In this document: positions 24,935 to 34,681 of the stretch, in pieces | Layout: each line of letters starts with the position of its first letter | Numbering within the stretch: position 1 is the first letter of the stretch | Assembly (NCBI RefSeq): GCF_031157355.1 | Contig: NZ_JAVIFT010000001.1 | Span: 1,116,001-1,180,000, forward strand | Source of the DNA: Hyphomicrobium sp. LHD-15 | Lineage (GTDB): Bacteria > Pseudomonadota > Alphaproteobacteria > Rhizobiales > Hyphomicrobiaceae | Length of the DNA stretch: 64,000 nt | Reading direction: 5' to 3' | Translations under genes and position numbers: made by a program | The notes under the pieces: model-generated | What the model was told of the DNA's origin: nothing | Database searches by the model: none | What the model saw: the letters and a program-made list of their open reading frames with translations, nothing else

Positions 24935-25270
24935 TTAGGCTTGGGACGTCGTGGGCTTGCGTGCGCGGCCCAACAGCTGCCGCGCGCTGTCGGTCAGCGC
25001 GAGTTCGGTGCGCTGCGTGCGATCGTTGCGGCTCATTGTCTTCAGGACTGCGCCGTCGCCGGTGGATAGCTCGGTAATCTCACGCAGCACCAACGCATGC
25101 GCTACGCCAAAAATCCGCGAGAACGTTCGGCTGTCGTGCGCGATGCCGAGATCGATCGCCACCAGAATTGCGGCGCCGATCTGAGAGACCAAAGGTTCGA
25201 CCGCGCAGACTTCGGCGACGCTCGCCAAAAACTGCTCTTCGGAGACATCGCTGGCAGCTGCTGCACTCAT
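24935..25270 (-). CDS. Small protein coupled to the FdhF/YdeP gene, 111 residues
   Basis: A 111-residue soluble protein whose ATG overlaps the stop of the oxidoreductase by four bases (ATGA), so the two are co-translated. The sequence is mostly helical, and DSRTFSRIFGVAHALVLREI followed by RNDRTQRTELALTDSARQLL looks like a MarR/winged-helix fold with its basic wing. It may be a regulator or an assembly factor of the oxidoreductase. I do not recognise a named family. Confidence 0.75.
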   Translation of the reverse strand: MSAAAASDVSEEQFLASVAEVCAVEPLVSQIGAAILVAIDLGIAHDSRTFSRIFGVAHALVLREITELSTGDGAVLKTMSRNDRTQRTELALTDSARQLLGRARKPTTSQA

Positions 25271-27573
25271 GCCGCCTGCGCTTGCTGCGCAAGCTCGAAC
25301 GACACCAGCACAGACTTCGAGGTCGGCGTATCGCTTTCCTCGCCCGCGGTGGAGAGCGGCACGAGAACGTTCAGCTCCGGGTAGTAACCGGCGACCGACC
25401 CGCGCGGGAGATCGTAGGCCACGACGCGGAAATTTTCGGCCACGCGCGCGATGCCGTCATCATGGCGGCCGACGATGTTGACGCGATCACCGGATACGGC
25501 GCCGATTTCGGCGAGATCGGAGGGGTTGACGAACACGACCTGACGCTCGCCGTAAATGCCGCGATAGCGATCGTCGAGGCCGTAGACGGTCGTGTTGTAC
25601 TGATCGTGAGAACGGAAGGTCTGCAGCACGAACAGGCCGTCTTCGCCGAGCGCCTTCTGGTGCTCGGTTTCGGTCGGAAGGCGATCGGTCGAGAACGTGG
25701 CCTTGTGGCTGCGCGTGTTCCAGACGCGGTGCTCGACGGCGTTGTACAGGCGGAAGCCGCGCGGCCTGCGGACCTTCTCGTTGTAGCCGTGGAAGCCCGG
25801 AATGGTGCGGGCGATCAGATCGCGAACGAGATCATAGTTCTGCGAGAGCGCCGCCCAATCCACGACCTCGGAGCCAACGGTCGCGGCAGCGATACCGCAG
25901 ATGATGGCGACTTCGGAGCGCAGCTCAGGCGAAGCGGGTTTGTTGATGCCGCCGGAGCCGTGCACCATGCTCATCGAATCCTCGACGGTCACGATCTGCG
26001 CCACGCCCTTGGCGTTGCGATCGATCTCGGTGCGGCCGAGGCAAGGCAGCACGTAGCTCACCTCACCCGGCAGCAGGTGCGAGTGATTGAGCTTGGTCGC
26101 GATGTTGACGGTCAGCTTCTGGTTCTTCAGCGCCTTGGCGATCAGCGGACTGTCGGGCGTGGCGCGCGCGAAGTTGCCGCCGAGCCCGATGAAAGCCTGC
26201 GACGAGCCGTCGATCATGGCGCCGATGGCGGCCAACACGTTGTGGCCGTGGCGGCGCGGCATGCGGACGCCGAATTCCTTTTCGAGGGAGTCAAGGAACG
26301 CGTTGGACGGCTTCTCGTTGATGCCGACAGTGCGATCGCCCTGGACGTTGGAGTGGCCGCGAACCGGGCAAAGACCGGTGCCGGGACGGCCCACGTTACC
26401 GCGCAGGAACATGAAGTTCGAGATTTCGCGGATGGTCGCCACCGAGTGGCGGTGTTGGGTCACGCCCATGGCCCAGGTGCAAATCGAGCGCTCGGACTTG
26501 ATGTAGATCTCGGCGAGGCCTTCAAGCTCGGCGCGGCTCAAACCGGACTGGTCGACGATATCGTCCCAGCTCGTGGCGTTGACGCTGGCGCGATAGAGCT
26601 CGAAACCGGAGGTGTGCTGCTCCAGGAAGTTGCGATCGAGAACGGAGGGCTCACCGGCGGCGATGGCTGCGTCGTCGGCTGCGAAGACGGCTTTCGCCAT
26701 GCCGCGCACGGCCGCCATGTCGCCGCCAAGGCGCACCTGATAGTATTCGCTGGCAATCGCCGTGCTGCCGCCGGTCAGCATCTCGAGCTTGTCTTGCGGG
26801 TCGGCGAACCGTTCGAGGCCCTTCTCGCGCACGGGATTGAACACGGCCACGCGCGCACCGCGCATGGCGGCCCGGCGGAGGTCTCCCAGCATGCGTGGAT
26901 GGTTGGTGCCGGGGTTCTGGCCGATCACGAAAATCGCGTCGGCTTTCTCGAAGTCCTCGAGCACGACCGTGCCCTTACCGATGCCGATGGCCTGATCGAG
27001 CGCGACGCCGCTCGCCTCGTGGCACATGTTGGAGCAATCGGGGAAATTGTTGGTGCCGTAGAGGCGCACGAACAGCTGATAGACGTAGGCGGCTTCGTTC
27101 GACGCGCGGCCGGAGGTGTAGAACTCGGCGCGGTTGGGGCTGTCGAGGCTGTTTAGGACCGCGCCGATCTCGGCAAAGGCCTCGTCCCAGGTGGTCGCGC
27201 GATAGGTGTCGCTCTCGGCGTCATAGCGCATCGGGTGGGTCAGACGGCCCTCGCGCTCGAGGTCGTAATCGGACCAGTTGCGCAGCTCGCTGACCGTATG
27301 GCGGGAGAAGAAATCGGGGCGGGCGCGCTTGTCGGTGGCTTCCCAGGCGACGGCCTTCACGCCGTTTTCGCAGAATTCGAACGACGAGCCATGCTCCGGA
27401 TCGCCCCAGGCGCAGCCCGGGCAATCGAACCCGTCAGGCTGGTTGGCCTTGAGCATCGCGGCCGCGCCGGTCAACGGCGACCCGCTGGCCAGAAGCTTCT
27501 TGCCGCAACTCTTGAGCGCGCCCCAGCCGCCCGCAGCCTTCGACTTCTTGCCCAGAAACTCAGGTTTGTTCAT
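25267..27573 (-). CDS. FdhF/YdeP-family molybdopterin oxidoreductase
   Basis: A ~768-residue cytoplasmic molybdopterin enzyme related to formate dehydrogenase H and E. coli YdeP. CPGCAWGDP near residue 55 is the reduced cysteine motif of this group, with no full four-cysteine Fe4S4 domain. NMCHEASGVAL carries the probable molybdenum-ligand region, with no selenocysteine. Cofactor-binding blocks include VIGQNPGTNHPR, FLRGNVGRPGTGLCPVRGHS and SHDQYNTTVYGLDDRYRGI. ATG 27573 is used; a TTG lies five codons earlier. YdeP has been tied to acid resistance; the true substrate here is unknown. It forms an operon with the 111-residue protein. Confidence 0.9.
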   Translation of the reverse strand: MNKPEFLGKKSKAAGGWGALKSCGKKLLASGSPLTGAAAMLKANQPDGFDCPGCAWGDPEHGSSFEFCENGVKAVAWEATDKRARPDFFSRHTVSELRNWSDYDLEREGRLTHPMRYDAESDTYRATTWDEAFAEIGAVLNSLDSPNRAEFYTSGRASNEAAYVYQLFVRLYGTNNFPDCSNMCHEASGVALDQAIGIGKGTVVLEDFEKADAIFVIGQNPGTNHPRMLGDLRRAAMRGARVAVFNPVREKGLERFADPQDKLEMLTGGSTAIASEYYQVRLGGDMAAVRGMAKAVFAADDAAIAAGEPSVLDRNFLEQHTSGFELYRASVNATSWDDIVDQSGLSRAELEGLAEIYIKSERSICTWAMGVTQHRHSVATIREISNFMFLRGNVGRPGTGLCPVRGHSNVQGDRTVGINEKPSNAFLDSLEKEFGVRMPRRHGHNVLAAIGAMIDGSSQAFIGLGGNFARATPDSPLIAKALKNQKLTVNIATKLNHSHLLPGEVSYVLPCLGRTEIDRNAKGVAQIVTVEDSMSMVHGSGGINKPASPELRSEVAIICGIAAATVGSEVVDWAALSQNYDLVRDLIARTIPGFHGYNEKVRRPRGFRLYNAVEHRVWNTRSHKATFSTDRLPTETEHQKALGEDGLFVLQTFRSHDQYNTTVYGLDDRYRGIYGERQVVFVNPSDLAEIGAVSGDRVNIVGRHDDGIARVAENFRVVAYDLPRGSVAGYYPELNVLVPLSTAGEESDTPTSKSVLVSFELAQQAQAA

Positions 27574-27815
27574 CGCGTCCGCATCCAACGATCAGCCGGG
27601 TTAATCCGGATTTTCATTGTGCATGTGCGAGATCGGAATTTTCCGCAATGTACGCGTAGGTTATGGCAGTCATGCTGAAAAAGCAGACCGGACGCGACGC
27701 GCGTATTTCTGCGCTGACGGCATGCCTCCGGCGCTTAGCTTTACGCAAAATGCATGGCTGATCCGCGTCAGGAGCGGAGGGTCGCAGCGCCAGCCGCGGC
27801 CCTTTTGGCGACCCT

Positions 27816-29150
27816 TCAGGCCCTGGCGGGCACCACCGTCTCGGGCGCGTCGGTCTTGTAGACCACGGCCAGAGCCAGCAGCGTGCAGACCGCACCCGAG
27901 AGCAAGTAATAGCCCGCGAACGAGAGATCGAAGCGGGTCGATAACCCCAGCGCCACGATCGGAGCAAAGCCAGCGCCGATGAGCCAGGCGATGTCGGATG
28001 TCATCGCCGCACCCGTGTAACGGTAGGTCGGGCTGAAGCGCGAGGCGAGCGCGCCACGGGCCTGGCCGAGCGACAGGCCAAGCAGCGCAAAGCCGAGCAG
28101 CACGAAGGTGTAGTGACCGGCGGTGCCGGCGGTCAGCAGCGGTTCGGTGAAGAAGCTGAAGATGGCGATCGCAATCGCGCCTATGACCAGCAGCTTGCGG
28201 CGGCCAATGCGATCCGCAAGGATACCCGACAGCATGATCGAGAGCCCGCCGATGATGGCACCGATGAACTCAACCGTCAGAAATTCCGAGATATTCTCTG
28301 TCGTATTGAGCGTCACCCAGCTCAGCGGGAAGATCGTCACGATGTGGAACATCGCGTAGCTCGCGAGCGGGATGAAGGCGCCGATCAGCACCTCCCGGCC
28401 GTGGGCGCGTAGCGTCGCGAGCGCGGGCTGGGGCTGCAGCTCCTTCTGCTGGAACAGGGCCGCGAACTCCGGCGTGACGATCAGCCGGAGGCGGGCGAAC
28501 AGCGCCACGACATTGAGTGCGAGCGCGACGAAGAACGGGAAACGCCAGCCCCAGGCCAGGAAGTCCTCGGGGCTCAGCCAGCCGGTGAACACGATGAAAA
28601 GCGCGCTCGCGAGCATGAAGCCGACGGTGGCGCCGAGTTGCGGGATCATCGAATACCAGCCGCGGCGATGGGGCGGCGCGTTGAGCGCAAGCAGAGACGG
28701 CAGCCCATCCCACGCGCCGCCGAGGCCAAGGCCCTGGCCGATGCGAAACAGCGCGAGCAGCACCGGCGCCAGAATGCCGATATCGGCGTAGCCCGGCAGG
28801 AAGCTGATCGCCATCGTCGAGCCGCACAGCAAGAAGAGCGCTGCCGTAAGCTTGACGGTCGGGCCGTAATGGCGATCGATCGCCATGAAGATGAACGTGC
28901 CGATCGGCCGCGCCACGAAGGCCAGCGAGAAGATGGCAAACGAATAGAGCATCGCGGTCAGATGGTCGGGCGCCGCAAAGAAAATCTTGGGAAACACCAG
29001 GACCGACGCGATGCCGTAGACGAAGAAGTCGAAGAACTCGGTCGTCCGGCCAATCACGACCGCGCCCGCAATCCTGCTTGCCGCGGTTTCCGGATCGTGC
29101 GGACCGAGATCGGTCGCCGCGTCGTCCAGTCGTCTTGCGCTGCCGGTCAT
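27816..29150 (-). CDS. MFS transporter of the metabolite:H+ symporter (MHS) family
   Basis: A 444-residue major-facilitator protein with twelve predicted transmembrane segments. Its start (VVIGRTTEFFDFFVYGIASV) is the MHS-family TM1, ARPIGTFIFMAIDRHYGPTV covers the 2-3 loop, and ADRIGRRKLLVIGA is the matching 8-9 loop. MHS transporters take up organic acids, betaine-like compounds or other metabolites with protons. The substrate cannot be assigned. It is divergent from cyoA with about 227 bp between them, and about 240 bp separates it from the FdhF/YdeP gene upstream of that on the same strand. Confidence 0.9.
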   Translation of the reverse strand: MTGSARRLDDAATDLGPHDPETAASRIAGAVVIGRTTEFFDFFVYGIASVLVFPKIFFAAPDHLTAMLYSFAIFSLAFVARPIGTFIFMAIDRHYGPTVKLTAALFLLCGSTMAISFLPGYADIGILAPVLLALFRIGQGLGLGGAWDGLPSLLALNAPPHRRGWYSMIPQLGATVGFMLASALFIVFTGWLSPEDFLAWGWRFPFFVALALNVVALFARLRLIVTPEFAALFQQKELQPQPALATLRAHGREVLIGAFIPLASYAMFHIVTIFPLSWVTLNTTENISEFLTVEFIGAIIGGLSIMLSGILADRIGRRKLLVIGAIAIAIFSFFTEPLLTAGTAGHYTFVLLGFALLGLSLGQARGALASRFSPTYRYTGAAMTSDIAWLIGAGFAPIVALGLSTRFDLSFAGYYLLSGAVCTLLALAVVYKTDAPETVVPARA

Positions 29151-29377
29151 TCTGCCGTGTCTCCCTCTTGGCGCCTCGAGCTGATATCAGCCACCTTGAC
29201 GCACGTTGTCGACAATTAAAGGATGTCGACTGCATCTATTCCTACACCATCAGTGACCAAAATCGAATGTGTGACTGCGGTGATCCCCTCCGCCTTCGTC
29301 GCGTGACGAAAAATCACATTATGTCCGGGACGCACCTGATGTTCTTAGCGTCTCATCAAATCCATTCAGCGGGCAGC

Positions 29378-30475
29378 ATGCGGGCGAGAGACGTGACCGG
29401 AAAAAGAAGCCTATTCGTTGTATGCCTGACCCTCCTGCTCGCCCCCCTGCTGGGCGGCTGCGATTGGGTTGTCATGCAACCGTCCGGCGACATCGCGGTT
29501 CAGCAGCGCGACCTGATCGTCATCTCCACGATTTTGATGCTGCTCATCATCGTTCCGGTCATGGCGCTGACCCTGTTCTTCGCCTGGAAGTACCGGTCGT
29601 CGAACAAGGATGCCGACTACGCGCCCGACTGGGACCACTCGGCCCGGCTCGAGATCATCATCTGGTCGGCCCCACTCGCCATCATCATCGCGCTCGGCAC
29701 CATCACCTGGATCTCGACGCACAAGCTCGATCCCTACCGGCCGCTTGATCGCCTCGACGCAAGCCGGCCGATCCCGGCCGGCACCAAGCCGCTCACGGTG
29801 GAAGTGGTGGCACTCGACTGGAAGTGGCTCTTCATCTACCCGGACTACGGGATCGCGACCATCAACGAGCTTGCGGCTCCCATCGACGTTCCGATCAACT
29901 TCAAGATCACGTCGTCCTCGATGATGAACTCGTTCTACATCCCGGCTCTCGCGGGCCAGATGTACGCAATGACAGGCATGGAGACGAAGCTTCACGCCGT
30001 GATCAACAAGGAAGGCGTCTACAAAGGCTTCTCCGCCAACTACAGCGGCGCCGGCTTCTCGCACATGTATTTCAACTTCCTCGGGCAGAGCCAGGATGGC
30101 TTCAATGCCTGGGTCGAGAAGGCTCGTGCGACTGGGGCGAACCTCGGGCGACCGGAATATCTCGAAATCGAGAAGCCTTCGGTGAAAGAGGACGCGCGCT
30201 ACTTCGGCAAGGTCGATCCGGCGCTCTATACCGCCATCCTCAACATGTGCGCCGACCCCGCGAAGATGTGCATGAGCGAGATGATGCACATCGACATGAA
30301 GGGCGGCGCGGGCGTCGAGAGCCATCACAATCGCGAGCGCCTCGAATATGACAGCCGGCGCGCCGGTGAACCGCCTGCCGCGGGCCACAAGGAAGGCGAG
30401 ACCCATTCCGACAAGACCGATACCCCGGACGGCAACGTCGAGATCGAAAAACCGGCGGGACATCATCACCACTAA
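29378..30475 (+). CDS. cyoA: Cytochrome bo ubiquinol oxidase subunit II
   Basis: A 365-residue lipoprotein subunit. The lipobox is LLAPLLGGC in a signal peptide (residues ~10-28), then two transmembrane helices (VISTILMLLIIVPVMALTLF, LEIIIWSAPLAIIIALGTI) and a periplasmic cupredoxin domain. The CuA ligand cluster of cytochrome c oxidases is absent (SSMMNSFYIPALAGQMYAMT instead), which marks it as a quinol oxidase. A C-terminal extension is charged and ends in four His residues. ATG 29378 is chosen as it places the signal peptide correctly; earlier in-frame starts exist. First gene of cyoABCD-SURF1. Confidence 0.95.
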   Translation: MRARDVTGKRSLFVVCLTLLLAPLLGGCDWVVMQPSGDIAVQQRDLIVISTILMLLIIVPVMALTLFFAWKYRSSNKDADYAPDWDHSARLEIIIWSAPLAIIIALGTITWISTHKLDPYRPLDRLDASRPIPAGTKPLTVEVVALDWKWLFIYPDYGIATINELAAPIDVPINFKITSSSMMNSFYIPALAGQMYAMTGMETKLHAVINKEGVYKGFSANYSGAGFSHMYFNFLGQSQDGFNAWVEKARATGANLGRPEYLEIEKPSVKEDARYFGKVDPALYTAILNMCADPAKMCMSEMMHIDMKGGAGVESHHNRERLEYDSRRAGEPPAAGHKEGETHSDKTDTPDGNVEIEKPAGHHHH

Positions 30476-30545
30476 TCGGCACCACTAACTGCCACCACCG
30501 AACGGAGCGGAAATTCGCTCCCGCCTTGAACCGAACCGTACAGGG

Positions 30546-32552
30546 ATGTCCGACGACATGGACCTCACGACCCTCATCTTTGGCCGATTGACGCTCGAAT
30601 CTTTTCCTTTCCACGAGCCCATTCTGGTCGCGACCTTCCTCGTCGTGCTGCTCGGCGGTGGCGCCCTCGTCGGCGCGATCACCTACTACAAGCTCTGGGG
30701 CTACCTGTGGCGCGAGTGGTTCACCAGCATCGATCACAAGAAGATCGGCATCATGTACATCGTGCTCGCGATCGTGATGCTGCTGCGCGGCTTCGCGGAC
30801 GCGCTGATGATGCGCCTGCAGCAGGCGATGGCATCGGGCGGCGGCGAGGGCTACCTCAACTCCCACCACTACGATCAGATCTTCACGGCGCACGGCGTCA
30901 TCATGATCTTCTTCGTCGCGATGCCGCTGGTGACGGGACTGATCAACCTCATCGTGCCGTTGCAGATCGGCGCGCGCGACGTCGCGTTCCCGTTCCTCAA
31001 CAATTTCAGCTTCTGGATGACGACGGCCGGCGCCATCCTGGTCATGATCTCGCTGTTCGTCGGTGAGTTCGCGCAGACCGGCTGGCTCGCCTATCCGCCA
31101 CTGTCGGGGGTCGACTACAGTCCTGGGGTGGGTGTCGACTACTATATATGGGCGCTACAGGTGGCCGGCGTCGGAACGCTGCTCTCCGGCATCAACCTCG
31201 TCGTGACCATCGTCAAGATGCGCGCGCCGGGCATGACGCTGATGAAGATGCCGGTGTTCGTCTGGACTGCGCTCTGCACCAACATCCTGATCGTGGCGAT
31301 CTTCCCGGTGCTGACCGCGACGCTCGCCCTGCTTTCGCTCGATCGCTATGTCGGCACCAACTTCTTCACGAACGATCTCGGCGGCAACCCGATGATGTAC
31401 GTGAACCTGATCTGGATCTGGGGACACCCTGAGGTCTACGTGCTGGTGCTGCCGGCTTTCGGCATTTTCTCGGAAGTCGTCTCGACGTTCAGCGGAAAGC
31501 GGCTCTTCGGCTACACGTCGATGGTCTACGCGACGCTGGTCATCACCATTCTCTCCTACATCGTCTGGCTGCACCACTTCTTCACGATGGGCGCAGGCGC
31601 GAGCGTCAACTCGTTCTTCGGCATCACGACGATGATCATCTCGATCCCGACAGGTGCCAAGCTCTTCAACTGGCTGTTCACGATGTATCGCGGACGCATC
31701 CGGTTCGAAGTGCCGATGCTGTGGACCATCGGCTTCATGATCACGTTCGTGATCGGCGGCATGACGGGCGTGCTGCTGGCGGTGCCGCCGGCCGACTTCG
31801 TGCTGCACAACAGCCTGTTCCTGATCGCGCACTTCCACAACGTCATCATCGGTGGCGTGGTGTTCGGCATGTTCGCCGGCATCGTCTACTGGTTCCCCAA
31901 GGCGTTCGGCTTCAAGCTCGATCCGTTCTGGGGCAAGGTGTCGTTCTGGGGCTGGTTCATCGGCTTCTATCTGGCTTTCATGCCGCTTTACGCGCTCGGC
32001 CTGATGGGCGTGACGCGGCGCTTGAGCCAGTTCGAGGATACTTCGCTGCACTGGTACTTCATCGTGGCCGCCATCGGATCGCTGTTCATCCTCGGCGGTA
32101 TCCTGGCGTTCGTCATGCAGCTTTACGTGAGCTTCCGGGACCGCGAGAAGCTTCGCGACACGACGGGCGACCCCTGGAACGGGCGTACGCTCGAATGGTC
32201 GACCTCGTCGCCGCCGCCCGACTACAATTTCGCGTTCACGCCCGTCGTGCATGAGCTCGATGCGTGGTGGGATATGAAATCGCGCGGCTACAAGCGTCCG
32301 CTTTCCGGGTTCAAGCCGATCCACATGCCGAAGAACACGGGGACGGGCGTTATCCTCGCCGGGCTCAGCATCGTGCTGGCGTTCGCACTGATCTGGCACA
32401 TCTGGTGGCTGGCTGTCGTCTCGTTCGTGGCGACGCTGGGCGTCAGCATCTGGCACACGTTCGACTACAACCGCGACTACTACATCCCGGCCGATACCGT
32501 GACGGAGGCGGAGAGCGCGCGAACCAAGTTGCTCGCGGGGCAGGTGGTCTGA
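30546..32552 (+). CDS. cyoB: Cytochrome bo ubiquinol oxidase subunit I
   Basis: The 668-residue catalytic subunit, a haem-copper oxidase that reduces oxygen and pumps protons. Haem ligands and the binuclear centre are visible: [11 protein letters not shown] (low-spin haem), [15 protein letters not shown] (CuB His with the cross-linked Tyr and the E of the D-channel region), WLHHFFTMG (CuB) and [10 protein letters not shown] (haem ligands). Fourteen or so transmembrane segments fit CyoB length. It lies 70 bp after cyoA and 1 bp before cyoC. Confidence 0.97.
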   Translation: MSDDMDLTTLIFGRLTLESFPFHEPILVATFLVVLLGGGALVGAITYYKLWGYLWREWFTSIDHKKIGIMYIVLAIVMLLRGFADALMMRLQQAMASGGGEGYLNSHHYDQIFTAHGVIMIFFVAMPLVTGLINLIVPLQIGARDVAFPFLNNFSFWMTTAGAILVMISLFVGEFAQTGWLAYPPLSGVDYSPGVGVDYYIWALQVAGVGTLLSGINLVVTIVKMRAPGMTLMKMPVFVWTALCTNILIVAIFPVLTATLALLSLDRYVGTNFFTNDLGGNPMMYVNLIWIWGHPEVYVLVLPAFGIFSEVVSTFSGKRLFGYTSMVYATLVITILSYIVWLHHFFTMGAGASVNSFFGITTMIISIPTGAKLFNWLFTMYRGRIRFEVPMLWTIGFMITFVIGGMTGVLLAVPPADFVLHNSLFLIAHFHNVIIGGVVFGMFAGIVYWFPKAFGFKLDPFWGKVSFWGWFIGFYLAFMPLYALGLMGVTRRLSQFEDTSLHWYFIVAAIGSLFILGGILAFVMQLYVSFRDREKLRDTTGDPWNGRTLEWSTSSPPPDYNFAFTPVVHELDAWWDMKSRGYKRPLSGFKPIHMPKNTGTGVILAGLSIVLAFALIWHIWWLAVVSFVATLGVSIWHTFDYNRDYYIPADTVTEAESARTKLLAGQVV

Positions 32553-32553
32553 C

Positions 32554-33204
32554 ATGGCACACAACACTTTGAAAGCCGCGGCCGACGCCGGCGAAATCTC
32601 GTTCCACGTGATCGAGGACGATCACCACGGAGATCATGGACACGCCTCCGACGGCGGTACCATGCTCGGGTTCTGGATCTACCTGATGAGCGACTGCCTC
32701 ATCTTCGCGTGCCTGTTCGCGACGCACGCGGTGCTGGGGCGGAACTACGCGGCAGGCCCCTCGCCGGCCGACCTGTTCGATCTCAGGCTCATTCTCGTCT
32801 CGACCTTCATGCTGCTGTTCTCGTCGATCACGTACGGCTTCGCGATGTTGGAAATGGCGAAGAACAGGCTGCCGCAGACGCTCGCCTGGCTTGGCGTGAC
32901 GTTCCTGTTCGGCGCCGCGTTCCTCGGCCTCGAGCTTTACGAATTTTCGCATATGTTCCACGAGGGTGCGACGCCCCAGCGGAGCGCCTTCCTCTCGTCG
33001 TTCTTCACGCTCGTCGGCACGCACGGCCTGCACGTCACGATCGGCCTTCTCTGGATGATCGTTCTCGCGGTGCAAGTCTGGCAGCGCGGCCTGATCCCCG
33101 AAAACCGGCGTCGCCTGATGTGCCTCAGCATGTTCTGGCACTTCCTCGACGTGATCTGGATCGGTGTGTTTTCCTTCGTCTATCTGATGGGTGTTCTGCC
33201 ATGA
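32554..33204 (+). CDS. cyoC: Cytochrome bo ubiquinol oxidase subunit III
   Basis: A 216-residue subunit with five transmembrane segments. Family features are [37 protein letters not shown] and the terminal [20 protein letters not shown]. The His-rich N-terminus ([11 protein letters not shown]) faces the cytoplasm. It starts 1 bp after the cyoB stop and overlaps cyoD by ATGA, so the three are tightly coupled. Confidence 0.96.
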   Translation: MAHNTLKAAADAGEISFHVIEDDHHGDHGHASDGGTMLGFWIYLMSDCLIFACLFATHAVLGRNYAAGPSPADLFDLRLILVSTFMLLFSSITYGFAMLEMAKNRLPQTLAWLGVTFLFGAAFLGLELYEFSHMFHEGATPQRSAFLSSFFTLVGTHGLHVTIGLLWMIVLAVQVWQRGLIPENRRRLMCLSMFWHFLDVIWIGVFSFVYLMGVLP

Positions 33205-33593
33205 GCTCTGCTCCAAACGCGTCTCACGCTTCCGAGCACGGGGCAGACGGCCATGACGGCGCCGCGCATGGATCGCTGCGCAGCTACGTGATCGGATTTC
33301 TGCTTTCCGTCGTTCTGACCGTCATCCCGTTCTGGCTGGTGATGGCGAACGTGTTCGACAACTCGCTGGTTACGGCCATCCTCATTCTCGAACTCGGCGT
33401 GGTGCAGATCTTCGTCCACATGTACTATTTCCTGCACATGAACAGCTCGTCGGAAGGCGGCTGGAACATGATGGCGCTGATCTTCACCGTCGTCATCGTG
33501 CTCATTGCCCTGATCGGCTCGATGTGGGTCATGCACCACCTCAACACCCACATGATGCCGATGTCTCCGGAACACATGCGCCACGCGCCGTAG
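33201..33593 (+). CDS. cyoD: Cytochrome bo ubiquinol oxidase subunit IV
   Basis: A 130-residue subunit with three transmembrane segments ([60 protein letters not shown]). [10 protein letters not shown] is the CyoD signature. The start is the ATG of the ATGA overlap with cyoC. The ends are His- and Met-rich. It stabilises subunit I in the known enzyme. Confidence 0.95.
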   Translation: MSSAPNASHASEHGADGHDGAAHGSLRSYVIGFLLSVVLTVIPFWLVMANVFDNSLVTAILILELGVVQIFVHMYYFLHMNSSSEGGWNMMALIFTVVIVLIALIGSMWVMHHLNTHMMPMSPEHMRHAP

Positions 33594-33633
33594 TCTTCCT
33601 GCGGACCGCGTTGCATCGCGGAGTTATCCGCCT

Positions 33634-34413
33634 ATGTCAGACGCCGATCACGAGAGAGGAAGCGAGGCGCCGCGGCGCTCGCTTCCGGCGCGCCTTGCGA
33701 TCCTGGGGCTGCTGGCCGCGGTCGCAGCGGTTTTTACCGCCCTCGGCGTCTGGCAGGTGCAGCGGCTTTTCTGGAAGGCTGACCTAATCGCGCGGGTCGA
33801 CGCCCGCGTCTCGGCGACGCCCGTGCCTCTCCCCGGCCCGGAACACTGGCCGCACATCGATGCCGCCGACGATGAATACACGCGCGTCGCCCTTTTCGGC
33901 CGGTTCCTCAACGACAAGGAAGCTCACGTCGTCGCCTCGACGGAAATCGGGCCTGGCTATTGGGTTTTAACGCCGCTTGCGCTCACGGATGGCACAGCCG
34001 TGCTCGTCAATCGCGGCTTCGTGACCAGCGAGAAGCGCGATCCGGCAAGCCGTGTGGCCGGGCAAATTGCGGGCGACACGACCGTAACCGGGCTTTTGCG
34101 GATGTCGGAAGATAGCAGCTGGATCCTGCGCAAAAACGATCCCGCGGCCGATCGCTGGTATCGCCGCGCCCCGACCGAGATCGCCCAGGCTCGCGGGCTT
34201 CCGACGACCGCGCCGTTCTTCATCGATGCCGACGCCACGCCCAACACCGGCGGCTGGCCGCAAGGCGGGCTTACCCGCGTGCAGTTCTCCAACAATCACC
34301 TTGTCTATGTGGTGACGTGGTTCGCGCTGGCGCTTCTGGCTGTGGGCGCCTGTGTTTACATCGTCCGCTCGGAATTCGGCAGCGGACCGCCCAAGCGCCG
34401 CGAAGGGGCGTAG
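33634..34413 (+). CDS. SURF1-family oxidase assembly protein
   Basis: A 259-residue protein with a transmembrane helix at each end (ILGLLAAVAAVFTALGVWQV and LVYVVTWFALALLAVGACVY) and a periplasmic domain between, the SURF1/Shy1 layout. Family blocks: GVWQVQRLFWKADLI, GRFLNDKEA, PGYWVLTPL, VLVNRGFV and NNHLVYVVTWF. SURF1 helps insert haem into haem-copper oxidases; alphaproteobacterial cyo operons often end with it. 40 bp after cyoD. Confidence 0.93.
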   Translation: MSDADHERGSEAPRRSLPARLAILGLLAAVAAVFTALGVWQVQRLFWKADLIARVDARVSATPVPLPGPEHWPHIDAADDEYTRVALFGRFLNDKEAHVVASTEIGPGYWVLTPLALTDGTAVLVNRGFVTSEKRDPASRVAGQIAGDTTVTGLLRMSEDSSWILRKNDPAADRWYRRAPTEIAQARGLPTTAPFFIDADATPNTGGWPQGGLTRVQFSNNHLVYVVTWFALALLAVGACVYIVRSEFGSGPPKRREGA

Positions 34414-34510
34414 AAGGTTCATCTCGGTCGCTTCGTGTTGGAGCGCACAGCCGCTTCGGCGCCTTTCCCTCAGCCGCGTCAAATCCGCCTCATTTCACAT
34501 CTTGCTTTAA

Positions 34511-34531
34511 TCTATACGTTTTGTGTATAGA
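34511..34531. promoter_or_regulatory. Palindromic operator-like site before gltB
   Basis: TCTATAC, GTTTTGT, GTATAGA: a perfect 7-bp inverted repeat in an A/T-rich patch 151 bp before the glutamate synthase start. Its size and symmetry suit a dimeric repressor such as a GntR-type protein. The 268 bp between the SURF1 and glutamate synthase genes holds no other feature I can support. Confidence 0.45.
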
Positions 34532-34681
34532 ATTTAGAGTTGGTCCCCCGTGTCATTCATCGGTGCTTTCTCCGAGAGGGGATTTTCGCTCGCCCGCGTG
34601 ACTTTCGGGTTCAGCGCTTTGTGCGCAGGGCCGGACCTCATGCTCCAAGCGCGGCAACACTTTTGAACAGGCTGCACGCTG

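Noticed and set aside
25168-27156. A 662-codon frame opposite the FdhF/YdeP gene
   Set aside because: No RBS, no known domain and low-complexity His/Arg/Asp content; the minus-strand gene is certain.
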